From positions 62,001 through 126,000 of the forward strand of contig JAGQVE010000004.1 in NCBI GenBank assembly GCA_020438105.1: a DNA stretch of 64,000 nucleotides. Reading direction: 5' to 3'. The position numbers were made by a program, and so were the translations under genes. This stretch comes from Bacteroidales bacterium (GTDB lineage: Bacteria; Bacteroidota; Bacteroidia; Bacteroidales; JAADJA01). The notes below the pieces were generated by a model. That model was given only the letters and a program-made list of their open reading frames with translations, made no database searches and was not told where the DNA came from. Each line of letters begins with the position of its first letter. Position 1 is the stretch's first letter. Below are positions 24,541 to 33,227 of this stretch, piece by piece.

Positions 24541-25272
24541 TTGCGACTTACAACACCCTTATCGGTCTTATTTTCATCGGATAAAAAGCTAAGTAGTTCA
24601 ATTAAAAATATTTTCGGTTTTTACCCCGGAAATGTTTTTTTATATCAATTGGCTTTCCGGCATAAGTCGGCCTCACGTGAGTTTGTTAATGGTATAAAAT
24701 TAAGCAACGAGCGTCTTGAGTATCTTGGAGATGCAGTATTGAGTTCCATTGTGGCCGATTTCCTGTTTAAAAAATTTCCTTATAAGGAAGAAGGTTTTCT
24801 TACCGAAATGCGTGCCCGCATTGTTTCACGGTCTCAATTGAATAAACTTTCGAAAAAGCTGGGATTAAGTAACCTCATCGAATCAGAAGAGTTTTGCAAT
24901 AACCACAGTAAATCATTGCACGGTGATGCTTTTGAGGCATTTGTTGGCGCATTGTACCTTGACAGAGGTTATAAATATACCCGGAAAATTTTGCTTAACC
25001 GGGTTATTGAAGTGCATTTTGACATTGATAAGTTACAAAAACAGGACACCAATTTTAAAAGTCAACTCATTGAATGGTCGCAAAAAGAAAAAGTACCCAT
25101 TGAATTTAAGGTGGTTGACGAAGTAGGCAATGGATATGGAAAACAATATATTGTTGAATTGCAAATTAATCAGGAATCCTATTCAAATGGCCGTGATTTC
25201 TCCATTAAAGGTGCCGAGCAGCAGGCTGCTGGAAAGGCTCTTGAACGTCTGGAGAATGAAAGTAGAATCTGA
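24541..25272 (+). CDS. rnc: Ribonuclease III
   Basis: A 243-residue double-strand RNA endonuclease. The catalytic domain shows NERLEYLGDAVLSS (acidic metal ligands) and HGDAFEAFVGALYLDRG. The dsRNA-binding domain starts near residue 170 (FKSQLIEWSQKEKVP) and ends with KGAEQQAAGKALERL. The start is TTG 24541; no ATG fits before the conserved core. The gene ends in TGA, showing that TGA is a genuine stop codon in this organism. It processes rRNA precursors and some mRNAs. Confidence 0.95.
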   Translation: MRLTTPLSVLFSSDKKLSSSIKNIFGFYPGNVFLYQLAFRHKSASREFVNGIKLSNERLEYLGDAVLSSIVADFLFKKFPYKEEGFLTEMRARIVSRSQLNKLSKKLGLSNLIESEEFCNNHSKSLHGDAFEAFVGALYLDRGYKYTRKILLNRVIEVHFDIDKLQKQDTNFKSQLIEWSQKEKVPIEFKVVDEVGNGYGKQYIVELQINQESYSNGRDFSIKGAEQQAAGKALERLENESRI

Positions 25273-25328
25273 TCCAATCCAGTTATAAATTTATTAACCC
25301 GGTTTTCCCTGATTCAAATAATCCATTG

Positions 25329-25336
25329 TATTTTTG
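25329..25336 (+). promoter_or_regulatory. Putative -7 element for the IPExxxVDY gene
   Basis: TATTTTTG, 20 bp before the ATG at 25357, with a TTTTC near 25303 as a possible -33 element at about 21 bp. Confidence 0.45.
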
Positions 25337-25356
25337 CTACAACGGATATTTAACTT

Positions 25357-25806
25357 ATGGCCAAAAAAATAAAAATAGAGATTGATTTCAGTCGGGATAA
25401 TGTTTTACTGGCCATTTCATGTCATAAAAAGGATTATTGGCTGGCCTACCAGCTAAATGAAAACCTGAAATTCAATCTCAAGAAAATGGATGATTTAGGG
25501 TTTTACCAAAACAACCTGGATGAAGTTTTATATTACCCCATATATCATTACACGGATCCCGGAACTATGATTTCATGGTATTTAATCGGAAATTATCATC
25601 CTGATGGTAAGCTTTTCCCAACCCTAAAAACTGCTGATTATTTTATTTTAATAAATGGAGAGGGCGCTATACCTGAAAATGATAAACTGATAGCCGACTT
25701 AAAAAAGATCAATGGTGTTTTGCACGCTTATGTTCCTGAAACCAAAGCTTTGAAAGATTTTGGTAATTTCCTCTCCGACCTGGAACTTCATATGATCAAT
25801 TCCTAA
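25357..25806 (+). CDS. IPExxxVDY-family protein
   Basis: A 149-residue protein of a small Bacteroidota family I recall as IPExxxVDY, typically encoded just after rnc as here. It lacks a signal peptide and membrane segments and is expected in the cytoplasm. The family function is unknown. The stretch LKTADYFILINGEG and the C-terminal INGVLHAYVPETKAL correspond to the conserved end. The assignment rests on context and overall look, not a search. Confidence 0.65.
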   Translation: MAKKIKIEIDFSRDNVLLAISCHKKDYWLAYQLNENLKFNLKKMDDLGFYQNNLDEVLYYPIYHYTDPGTMISWYLIGNYHPDGKLFPTLKTADYFILINGEGAIPENDKLIADLKKINGVLHAYVPETKALKDFGNFLSDLELHMINS

Positions 25807-25821
25807 TTATGAATTGGTAAT

Positions 25822-26226
25822 TCAGGGCTGATTTTTATTAAGGTTCACTTTTCGATTATGAACCAGACTTTGCTGAATTTCAAATGCTGTGAAAAACACA
25901 TACAGAATAAAAAATGTGATTATAAACTGTACGGCATCTTCCCTGAATACAAGTGCATAAACCAAAATGATGGTCAAAAAAAACATCAGTTTGCCGAAGG
26001 TAAGAAGCATGAAATAATTGATAAATCCAGCCGTCCTTTTTTGAGCTACTTTTAACAAAATGTAATGAATGATCCCGGTGGCTGAAAAAAAGAACAAGTA
26101 AAGAAAAGGCAGGGTTGGGGTAACAAATTCAGCCGGAATCAAATAGGTTATCCCTAAACCTATGGCACCCAAAATCACGGTAAAAACCATGAGCCTTTTA
26201 ACAAAGTTTATATAATTCAATCCCAT
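25822..26226 (-). CDS. Four-helix membrane protein of the ATP synthase accessory cluster
   Basis: A 134-residue inner-membrane protein with four helices (starting near residues 12, 38, 68 and 96) and a basic tail. In Bacteroidota a protein like this usually lies between AtpZ/AtpI and atpB; it may assist assembly of the Fo a/c subunits. It is 6 bp downstream of the AtpZ gene. Here no atpB follows: the next gene is convergent. Confidence 0.55.
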   Translation of the reverse strand: MGLNYINFVKRLMVFTVILGAIGLGITYLIPAEFVTPTLPFLYLFFFSATGIIHYILLKVAQKRTAGFINYFMLLTFGKLMFFLTIILVYALVFREDAVQFIITFFILYVFFTAFEIQQSLVHNRKVNLNKNQP

Positions 26227-26232
26227 AATCTC

Positions 26233-26460
26233 TTATTTGTTTCGCAGAAAATCCCTCGTTACCTGGTAAATGGAAAGAAAAACGGAAATTATAGAAAGCA
26301 AGACTGTAAAAATCGGAAATCCGGTATCAATCCATTCATCCAGTTTTACACCTCCAAATACACCCAATAAAATTATAGCAAGCATTTGAAAAGCAATACT
26401 GGAATAACGAGCGTAATTATTTAGCTGTTTTTTCTTGTTGTTGTGATTGTTGTCCTGCAT
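26233..26460 (-). CDS. atpZ: AtpZ/AtpI-family protein
   Basis: A 75-residue protein with two membrane helices around a GVFGGVKLDEW hairpin, the hallmark of the AtpZ/AtpI family, which accompanies the F1Fo ATP synthase and may act in Mg2+ supply or c-ring assembly. I start it at ATG 26460 (MQDNNHNNKKK). That overlaps the end of the bactofilin gene by 44 bp in another frame, an unusually long overlap. Downstream is the four-helix protein, but the ATP synthase subunits themselves are absent. Confidence 0.8.
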   Translation of the reverse strand: MQDNNHNNKKKQLNNYARYSSIAFQMLAIILLGVFGGVKLDEWIDTGFPIFTVLLSIISVFLSIYQVTRDFLRNK

Positions 26461-26821
26461 GTGGAGATACTTGTTTTGTGGAATCACCATCCATTTTGCA
26501 GGAACCGGTAAAGGTGGCTCCGGGTTCGATAGATATTTTACTTGTAATAATATCTCCGGTAAGCCTTGCAGATGATTTTAAGGATAACAATTGCTCTACC
26601 TTAACCTGCGCTTTAATATTCCCTGAAAGATCAGCATTTTGGCAAATGATTTCACCTTCAATGGTCCCGGTTTGTCCAACAACGATTTTACCCTTACAGT
26701 CAATCGAACCAATTAAAGTTCCATCGATCCTGAAATCACCATTGGTAATAATTTCACCTTTAATAGTAGTTCCTGAAACAATGGTATTGGGTTTTGCTTC
26801 TATGATATTATTTTTCGCCAT
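26417..26821 (-). CDS. Bactofilin (polymer-forming cytoskeletal protein)
   Basis: A 134-residue protein whose core (about 12-112) is a right-handed beta-helix with the bactofilin pattern: VSGTTIKGEIITNGDFRIDG, GSIDCKGKIVVG, a six-residue-period hydrophobic repeat throughout, and SARLTGDIITSKISIEPGA. Short disordered tails flank it. Bactofilins polymerise without nucleotide and scaffold cell-wall or envelope enzymes. It follows porW/sprE (42-bp gap) and overlaps atpZ by 44 bp; this order is common in Bacteroidota. Confidence 0.92.
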   Translation of the reverse strand: MAKNNIIEAKPNTIVSGTTIKGEIITNGDFRIDGTLIGSIDCKGKIVVGQTGTIEGEIICQNADLSGNIKAQVKVEQLLSLKSSARLTGDIITSKISIEPGATFTGSCKMDGDSTKQVSPHAGQQSQQQEKTAK

Positions 26822-26863
26822 TTATTCTGCTTATTTTTGAAAGCATAAAAATACTTAAATTAC

Positions 26864-29524
26864 TTAATTCTTCAGGTAGTTTTGCCTGAAAAAAGCCAGA
26901 TACTTCTTCAGGTCTTTGTCTTTATAAAGTATAGGGTAGTTTTCCTGGGTGATCACAAAGCCGTCATAGGTTTCCGGATCCATATTGGCAAAAACGTAGT
27001 CGTTGCTCATAATTGCATTGTAATATCGCATCGCATCTTCCACCGAATTGAAGTTTCCTACCATCACCAGGTGTGTAGTTTTGTCCATCAAAAGGTTGGT
27101 GATGGATATGTTTTCAATGCTGTAGTATTTTCGATTAAAATCGGATACACGGATTTTCAGGGCATTCACATTAACTCCCGGCCCTCGTGCAACCAGTGCA
27201 AAGATTTGTTTACTCCTTGGATTAAAATCGTAAATTGATACATCAATTTTTTCTTCTTCCGGTTCACCTGAAACCCCGGTAGTATCAATCGGTCCATTTA
27301 AATAATCCAATATGTTTTGTGCAAGCGGTGTAACTTCGGCTTGAGGATATTTTTTTACCAATTGTTCTAAGGCAGTTTGCAATGAATCCACTACTTCTAT
27401 CTTTCCAAGTGATAAAGCCCGCAGATATTCAAATTTGGCCATCAGCTCATCGGGTTTGTTAAATTCTTTAAGGGCCCTGGAACTATTTGAGTATACAGTG
27501 TAATAGTGGCCTGCTTCATAATGATCATAGGTTTCATTATACAGGGTAATGGCCATGTTTTTTTGGGCTTCCAATTCCTTATAATAATCCGGGTCGAGCA
27601 ATATTTTTGCATAATCACTATCCGGGAATTGTCCTGTGATCAGGTTTTTATAATAATCAGCCATTTCCGGATTTTCGAGCATTATGTAGTTGCGATAAAG
27701 CTGGTAATATGCCTGAAGCAGGTTTTCATGCTCCGGGAATCGGCTGTTCAGGGTTTCAAAGGTTTCAACGGATTTTGGGTAATTATTTAATTTGTCTTTA
27801 TAAATAAATCCAAGATTAAAAAGTGCTTCTTCAACCAGCGCATTGGAGGCAGCCATCTGCTGATCGGTCAATGGAACTTTCTGAAGGTAGAATTCCCGTG
27901 TGTGGGGATCATTTGAAGTTACAGTAACAACCGCACCTGTGCTGTCAACATAACTACTGTCGCCCTGTGCAAGATACTCTTCTCCGGTGGGTTCAAATGA
28001 AGCTTGTTTGTTTGAAAGAAACCAGTTGTCTTCAAGTTTTCGGTTTCCCCATCGTTTTTTAAATTCTGAAAGGCCATTGCTCATAGCAGCCTGGTTATAA
28101 AAATACCATTTCCCCTGCCCTGGCCCACCACTTATTGTGCTGGTGGGTGATGCATTGTTACCAGCCAGGGCTTGCAAAGCCCTCAATTCATCCTGTTCTT
28201 TTTGTCGCTTTTCCTGTTCTTTCACATCTTCAATAATCTTATCGATGATGGCATTTCGTTCATCCTCGCTCAAGGAGGCTAAGTTTTGAAGGCTATCCTG
28301 TTCCTTCACTACGATCAGGTTATCAACAAGTTCTGTTAGGTATGATGTTTGTAGCTCAATGGCTTCCCTGTTTGGATAGTCTTCAGGAATTACCTGAACG
28401 GCAGTATCATAATAGGCCTGGGCAAGTTCATATTCGGGCACCTTGAAATAGAGATCGCCAAGCATCAGGGCTGATTTGGCTTTTTGATAATCATTGGAAA
28501 CCGATTTTGCTACCGAATACCGCAGATAATTAATGGCCAGTGAATCAAGACTATCTTTAAAACTGATATCTGCAAGTGCATAATAAATCTGATCCTGGAA
28601 TTCGATGTTTTTATCTTCCTTCAGCATTTTTTGCAGATTCCGTTCAATATCCTTACTGCTTTCACCATAACGTGCATCATAACTCTGTGCCAGGTTGATG
28701 GCCGCATTAAAGGCCATTTCGTAAGGTGGATTCTTTTTTATCACCTGCCGGTAATATTCTGTTGCCCTGTAAAGTTCATCTTCTTTTTGATAAATCTGTG
28801 CCAGGATAAACCTGAGCCGTGCATCGATATCTTTTTTCTGGCGGAGGTAAAGTGCGTCGAGCAGGGGTTCTTTGGCCTGGCCATATTTTTCCTGCAGGAT
28901 AAACATCTGTGCCCTCACCATGGGTAATTCTTTAACTACTTCTTCGGGAGCTTTCGGGTTTTTATCAAGTTCATTTTGCAGGTTATCAAGCACCGATTGC
29001 GCCCTTTTATATTGCTCCAGTTGATTAAAAGCTTTGGCTAACCATAGCAGTGCGTTGTATTTAATATCATTGTTTTTATACTCATTGGCCACAAATTCAA
29101 AAGTTCGGCGCGCTTTGTTATATTCCTGCTTATAAAAATAAGCTTTGCCAATGAGCAGGTAACTATCGTCAATCCATCGCACATACTCTTTCCGGTTGAA
29201 ATACATGGAGTGCTCCTGTGTGTTCAGGGAAGCCTTTTCGATGGCTTTGTCCATGTAGGGATTGAGTGCCTGGGCTTGCTGCTCCGTGCCATAATTATAA
29301 ACCGGAAGAACTTTGTTGTAATTATCTTTTACGGTTTTATTAAGTTGATCTACACCTTCCCGATAACTTTCCCGGCCATTCCAGAACATGTTATAATGCC
29401 CTGTAAGGTTATGGTAAACCCGTCGGGTAAATGAGTTTTTCTTGGTAGAGCACGAAAATAGTATGATCGTTACCAACGACAGAAAGAGAAGGGAAAAGAT
29501 TTTATTTATCAATCCTGATCGCAA
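26864..29524 (-). CDS. porW: T9SS/gliding lipoprotein PorW/SprE
   Basis: An 886-residue outer-membrane lipoprotein with a signal sequence and lipobox ending LFSCSTKKN. The segment right after the Cys (CSTKKNSFTRRVYHNLTGHY, then NMFWNGRES) is the signature I know from SprE/PorW. Many TPR-like repeats follow (A.......Y..A...F), with a low-complexity KEQEKRQKEQDEL hinge near residue 430. PorW links the T9SS ring and motor, and is needed for secretion of the CTD cargo seen elsewhere in this window. The start is TTG 29524; there is no ATG upstream before a stop. A TATTTTTG -7 element lies at 29581-29588 on the same strand. Confidence 0.85.
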   Translation of the reverse strand: MRSGLINKIFSLLFLSLVTIILFSCSTKKNSFTRRVYHNLTGHYNMFWNGRESYREGVDQLNKTVKDNYNKVLPVYNYGTEQQAQALNPYMDKAIEKASLNTQEHSMYFNRKEYVRWIDDSYLLIGKAYFYKQEYNKARRTFEFVANEYKNNDIKYNALLWLAKAFNQLEQYKRAQSVLDNLQNELDKNPKAPEEVVKELPMVRAQMFILQEKYGQAKEPLLDALYLRQKKDIDARLRFILAQIYQKEDELYRATEYYRQVIKKNPPYEMAFNAAINLAQSYDARYGESSKDIERNLQKMLKEDKNIEFQDQIYYALADISFKDSLDSLAINYLRYSVAKSVSNDYQKAKSALMLGDLYFKVPEYELAQAYYDTAVQVIPEDYPNREAIELQTSYLTELVDNLIVVKEQDSLQNLASLSEDERNAIIDKIIEDVKEQEKRQKEQDELRALQALAGNNASPTSTISGGPGQGKWYFYNQAAMSNGLSEFKKRWGNRKLEDNWFLSNKQASFEPTGEEYLAQGDSSYVDSTGAVVTVTSNDPHTREFYLQKVPLTDQQMAASNALVEEALFNLGFIYKDKLNNYPKSVETFETLNSRFPEHENLLQAYYQLYRNYIMLENPEMADYYKNLITGQFPDSDYAKILLDPDYYKELEAQKNMAITLYNETYDHYEAGHYYTVYSNSSRALKEFNKPDELMAKFEYLRALSLGKIEVVDSLQTALEQLVKKYPQAEVTPLAQNILDYLNGPIDTTGVSGEPEEEKIDVSIYDFNPRSKQIFALVARGPGVNVNALKIRVSDFNRKYYSIENISITNLLMDKTTHLVMVGNFNSVEDAMRYYNAIMSNDYVFANMDPETYDGFVITQENYPILYKDKDLKKYLAFFRQNYLKN

Positions 29525-29580
29525 TATAAAAAGGTGTTTATGTTTTTACCCGATAGTCCAACAGGTTAACTACTTTTTTG

Positions 29581-29588
29581 CAAAAATA
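29581..29588 (-). promoter_or_regulatory. Putative -7 element for porW operon
   Basis: Reads TATTTTTG on the minus strand, about 57 bp upstream of the TTG start of porW. A weak TTTTTCA near 29612-29618 might serve as -33. Confidence 0.5.
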
Positions 29589-29721
29589 TTTTATTTATTT
29601 CACATACCCTTGAAAAATAGTGGGATTCAAAAAAGTGTATTGAGGTCATTAATACATGTTAAACCTTCTTAATAACATTCACTTTTAACCTGCATTTCAT
29701 TTAATAACAATTATTTTCAGG

Positions 29722-29729
29722 TATCTTTG
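29722..29729 (+). promoter_or_regulatory. Putative -7 element for M23-dxr-rseP genes
   Basis: TATCTTTG, 22 bp before the ATG at 29752; an imperfect TTT at 29700-29702 gives a 19-bp spacing. Confidence 0.55.
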
Positions 29730-29751
29730 CACCCTGAATTTATAAGGTAAT

Positions 29752-30648
29752 ATGCCGGATACCAAAAAGCAAAAGCAAAAGAAGTGGTACTTCAAGCTCA
29801 GGAATAAATATCGTTTGGTAATCCTGAACGATGAAAGTTATGAAGAGAAATTTTCTTTTAGATTATCTCGCCTGAATGTTTTTGTTACCATTGGATTTAC
29901 GGCAATTCTATTAATCACGATTACCATTTTTTTAATCGCTTTTACACCTCTGCGGGAGTACATTCCCGGATATACCGATGTTACCCTTTCGCGCAGGATC
30001 AATGATCTGCTTGAAAAAACCGATTCGCTTGAAAATGTTTCAAAGCAAAAAGCGGCATATCTGGCCAATATCCGAAGAATCATTGAGGGCGAGGATATTC
30101 CTTATGATAGTTTAGGTACAATCCCTCAAACCAGTGCTCCTGATCCTGATCAAATCAATTATACCCGCTCTGTAGAAGATAGTCTGCTTCGTCAGGATTA
30201 CAGGGTTGAAACATCTTTTGACCTTTACTACAATGACAATGATGAACTCAACTCGTCCCGGCAATCCCTAAGTAGTCAGTTTTTCTTTAATCCTTTGGAA
30301 GGAATTGTTACTTCAGAGTTCGACCTGGGTGGCAAGCATTATGGCATTGATATCGTTTCAAAACCCAATGAAACCGTAAAAGCAACTCTTGACGGCACGG
30401 TCATTTTTGCTGATTGGTCTATCGAAACCGGTTATACAATTGCCATTCAGCATCAGGGGAATTTTATTTCCGTATATAAACATAACTCCGTGTTACTCAA
30501 AGAGCAGGGGGCATTTGTTAAAGCCGGCGATCCTGTTGCCATTGTAGGCGAATCGGGTGAATTGTCGACCGGAGCTCACCTTCATTTTGAATTATGGTAC
30601 AACGGAACCCCAGTCAATCCGAGGGATTACGTAGCTTTTAAAAACTAA
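29752..30648 (+). CDS. M23-family metallopeptidase (LytM domain)
   Basis: A 298-residue envelope protein. A basic cytoplasmic lead (KKQKQKKWYFKLRNKY) precedes one membrane anchor near residues 45-65, then a short coiled coil and the LytM/M23 domain (about 190-298). The zinc site is nearly complete: HYGIDI (His, Asp) and HLHFELW (HxH). Such proteins cut peptidoglycan cross-links or regulate hydrolases. It lies 3 bp ahead of dxr, as is usual in this phylum. Confidence 0.9.
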   Translation: MPDTKKQKQKKWYFKLRNKYRLVILNDESYEEKFSFRLSRLNVFVTIGFTAILLITITIFLIAFTPLREYIPGYTDVTLSRRINDLLEKTDSLENVSKQKAAYLANIRRIIEGEDIPYDSLGTIPQTSAPDPDQINYTRSVEDSLLRQDYRVETSFDLYYNDNDELNSSRQSLSSQFFFNPLEGIVTSEFDLGGKHYGIDIVSKPNETVKATLDGTVIFADWSIETGYTIAIQHQGNFISVYKHNSVLLKEQGAFVKAGDPVAIVGESGELSTGAHLHFELWYNGTPVNPRDYVAFKN

Positions 30649-30651
30649 AAT

Positions 30652-31809
30652 TTGAAAAAACGGATTGCCATACTCGGATCAACAGGTTCCATTGGAAAGC
30701 AGGCCCTTGAAGTAGTGGATCAGCACCCTGAACAGTTTACTGTGGAGGTGTTGACCGCCAACAATAAAGCCGACCTGCTGATCGAACAAGCCATTAAATA
30801 CAAACCCAATGCGGTGGTGATCGGGCACGACTGTTTGTATGACAAATTGATGGATGCCCTGGATCCTTATGATATCAAAGTTTATGTTGGCGAGGAAGCC
30901 ATTGAGCAGGTTGTGGAAATGGATTCCATTGATATGGTATTGATGGCTTTGGTGGGTTTTGCCGGGTTAAAACCAACGGTTGCAGCTATTAAAGCTAAAA
31001 AACCAATTGCACTTGCCAACAAAGAATGCCTGGTGGTGGCCGGGGAGCATATTTCCAAACTGGTAATTGAAAACCGGGTGGAACTCATTCCTGTCGATTC
31101 GGAGCATTCCGCCATTTTCCAATGTTTGACAGGGGAAAATCCGGAACATATCGAAAAGGTGATCCTGACTGCTTCTGGAGGCCCTTTTCGGAACACCAGT
31201 CTGGAAGAACTTAATTCTGTTTCTGTGGCCGATGCACTCAATCATCCCAACTGGGATATGGGCAATAAAATTACCATTGATTCGGCAACGCTGATGAACA
31301 AAGGCCTGGAGGTGATTGAAGCAAAATGGCTGTTTGGACTGGAACCGGAGCAAATAGAAGTGGTGATCCATCCGCAATCCATCATTCATTCCATGGTTCA
31401 ATTCAGGGATGGATCCATTAAAGCACAAATGGGATTACCGGACATGCGGCTGCCCATTGTTTATGCACTTGGTTATCCGGAGCGGATGAAAAACGATTTT
31501 CCGAGGTTCAATTTTAATGATTATAGGCAACTAACTTTCGAAGCGCCTGATTTCAAAAAATTTCGTAATCTTGCACTCGCTTTTGAAGCGCTGAAAACCG
31601 GGGGCAATATGCCCTGTGCTTTAAATGCAGCCAATGAAATTGCGGTGCAGTTGTTTTTAAATGGAAAAACAGGCTTTTTAAATATCCCTGAAATCATCGA
31701 AGCAACCATGCAAAAAGTTGGATTCATTCAAAATCCCTCTTTTGAGGATTATTTTGAAACTGATCGGGAAGCAAGAAGAATAGCAATTGATTGGGTACAA
31801 AAAAAATAA
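30652..31809 (+). CDS. dxr: 1-deoxy-D-xylulose 5-phosphate reductoisomerase
   Basis: A 385-residue second-step enzyme of the MEP isoprenoid pathway. NADPH binds the GSTGSIGKQALEVV loop; metal and substrate sites are in VDSEHSAIFQCL, the TASGGPFR loop and MNKGLEVIEAKWLF. The start is TTG 30652 (MKKRIAILGSTGS), 3 bp after the M23 gene. Length is normal. Confidence 0.97.
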   Translation: MKKRIAILGSTGSIGKQALEVVDQHPEQFTVEVLTANNKADLLIEQAIKYKPNAVVIGHDCLYDKLMDALDPYDIKVYVGEEAIEQVVEMDSIDMVLMALVGFAGLKPTVAAIKAKKPIALANKECLVVAGEHISKLVIENRVELIPVDSEHSAIFQCLTGENPEHIEKVILTASGGPFRNTSLEELNSVSVADALNHPNWDMGNKITIDSATLMNKGLEVIEAKWLFGLEPEQIEVVIHPQSIIHSMVQFRDGSIKAQMGLPDMRLPIVYALGYPERMKNDFPRFNFNDYRQLTFEAPDFKKFRNLALAFEALKTGGNMPCALNAANEIAVQLFLNGKTGFLNIPEIIEATMQKVGFIQNPSFEDYFETDREARRIAIDWVQKK

Positions 31810-31867
31810 TAAAACAATTTAGCGCTTTTGGCGTTGGATAATTCTTAACTAATCGAAAAGTATCTGA

Positions 31868-33196
31868 ATGGAAGTGGTTATCAAAATACTGCAATTTATT
31901 TTAAGCTTGTCAATTCTTGTGATCATTCATGAGTTCGGGCATTTTATTGCAGCAAAGATCTTCAAAACAAGGGTTGAAAAATTTTACCTGTTTTTCAATC
32001 CATGGTTTTCGATATTCAAATTTAATTTTAAAGGCACCGAATATGGTGTGGGCTGGTTACCTCTGGGAGGATATGTGAAAATCTCCGGGATGATTGATGA
32101 GTCGATGGACAAAGAGCAGATGAAAAAACCACCTGAACCATGGGAATTCCGTTCAAAACCGGCCTGGCAAAGGCTGATCATCATGCTGGGTGGTGTAACT
32201 ATGAATATCGTTCTGGCAGTGATCATATACATCGGTATGCTTTCCATTTGGGGAGAAGAATACCTGCCCACCGAAAGCGTGAAATATGGGATTGTAGTTG
32301 ACTCTGTCGGATCGGAGTTGGGTTTGCAAAACGGGGATAAAATTGTAAGCGTTGACCAGGAGAAGATCGAGAACTTCAGAAAGATTCCAGAAAAACTCAT
32401 CCTGGATGAAGCACGCACCGTGCAGGTGGAACGCAATGGTAAAATTGTGAATATTGATGTTCCTTCCGGATTTTTGAATAAACTGGTCAAGCATAAATCT
32501 GCAGATTTTATTGGTGTTCGGTTTCCATTTATTGTGGATCGTTTCTCAAAAGATTCACCGGCAAAGGAAGCAGGGCTTGAAAAGGGTGATCGAATCATTG
32601 GTTTAAATGGGCAAGAAACACAGTATTTTGATCAATTTCTTGAAAGAGTTGATAAGCTAGCCGATCAAAAAGTTGAAGTGAAGATTGTTCGAAATTCAGA
32701 TACACTTAATGTCCCGATAACAGTAACGAGCGAAGGTCGGATTGGTGTTTATCCATTAAGTAATATGTCCGATTTTTTTGAGATAAAAGAAAAAAATTAC
32801 TCCTTCATTGAGGCCATTCCTGCAGGTTTCAGCAAAACCTATTATGGAATAGGTAACTACTTTAAACAGTTAAAACTGATATTTTCACCAGAAGTGAAAG
32901 CATACGAATCGGTTGGTGGTTTTATCACGATCGGGAGCATTTTCCCGCCCGAATGGCACTGGCAGAGCTTTTGGTCTTTGACCGCATTTCTGTCGATCAT
33001 GCTGGCCATTTTGAATGTATTGCCAATACCGGCTCTGGACGGTGGGCATGTGATGTTCCTGATGTACGAGATCATTACACGTCGTAAACCGAGTGATAAG
33101 TTCATGGAATATGCGCAAATCACCGGAATGATCCTGTTACTTGCTTTATTGATCTTTGCCAACGGTAACGACATCATGGGATTGATCAATAAGTAA
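31868..33196 (+). CDS. rseP: RIP metalloprotease RseP (site-2 protease)
   Basis: A 442-residue intramembrane zinc protease. HEFGH (near residue 20) in the first helix and NVLPIPALDGGH (near 385) in a late helix supply the zinc ligands. Two PDZ domains lie between (SVGSELGLQNGDKIVSVD and KDSPAKEAGLEKGDRIIGLNG). It cuts anti-sigma factors or leftover signal peptides within the inner membrane. It follows dxr by 58 bp in the conserved M23-dxr-rseP order. Confidence 0.96.
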   Translation: MEVVIKILQFILSLSILVIIHEFGHFIAAKIFKTRVEKFYLFFNPWFSIFKFNFKGTEYGVGWLPLGGYVKISGMIDESMDKEQMKKPPEPWEFRSKPAWQRLIIMLGGVTMNIVLAVIIYIGMLSIWGEEYLPTESVKYGIVVDSVGSELGLQNGDKIVSVDQEKIENFRKIPEKLILDEARTVQVERNGKIVNIDVPSGFLNKLVKHKSADFIGVRFPFIVDRFSKDSPAKEAGLEKGDRIIGLNGQETQYFDQFLERVDKLADQKVEVKIVRNSDTLNVPITVTSEGRIGVYPLSNMSDFFEIKEKNYSFIEAIPAGFSKTYYGIGNYFKQLKLIFSPEVKAYESVGGFITIGSIFPPEWHWQSFWSLTAFLSIMLAILNVLPIPALDGGHVMFLMYEIITRRKPSDKFMEYAQITGMILLLALLIFANGNDIMGLINK

Positions 33197-33227
33197 AAGT
33201 TCTGTATTTTTACCAAAAAACAGATCT

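Noticed and set aside
30882..31428. Antisense open frames inside dxr
   Set aside because: Overlapping shadows of a well-recognised enzyme gene.
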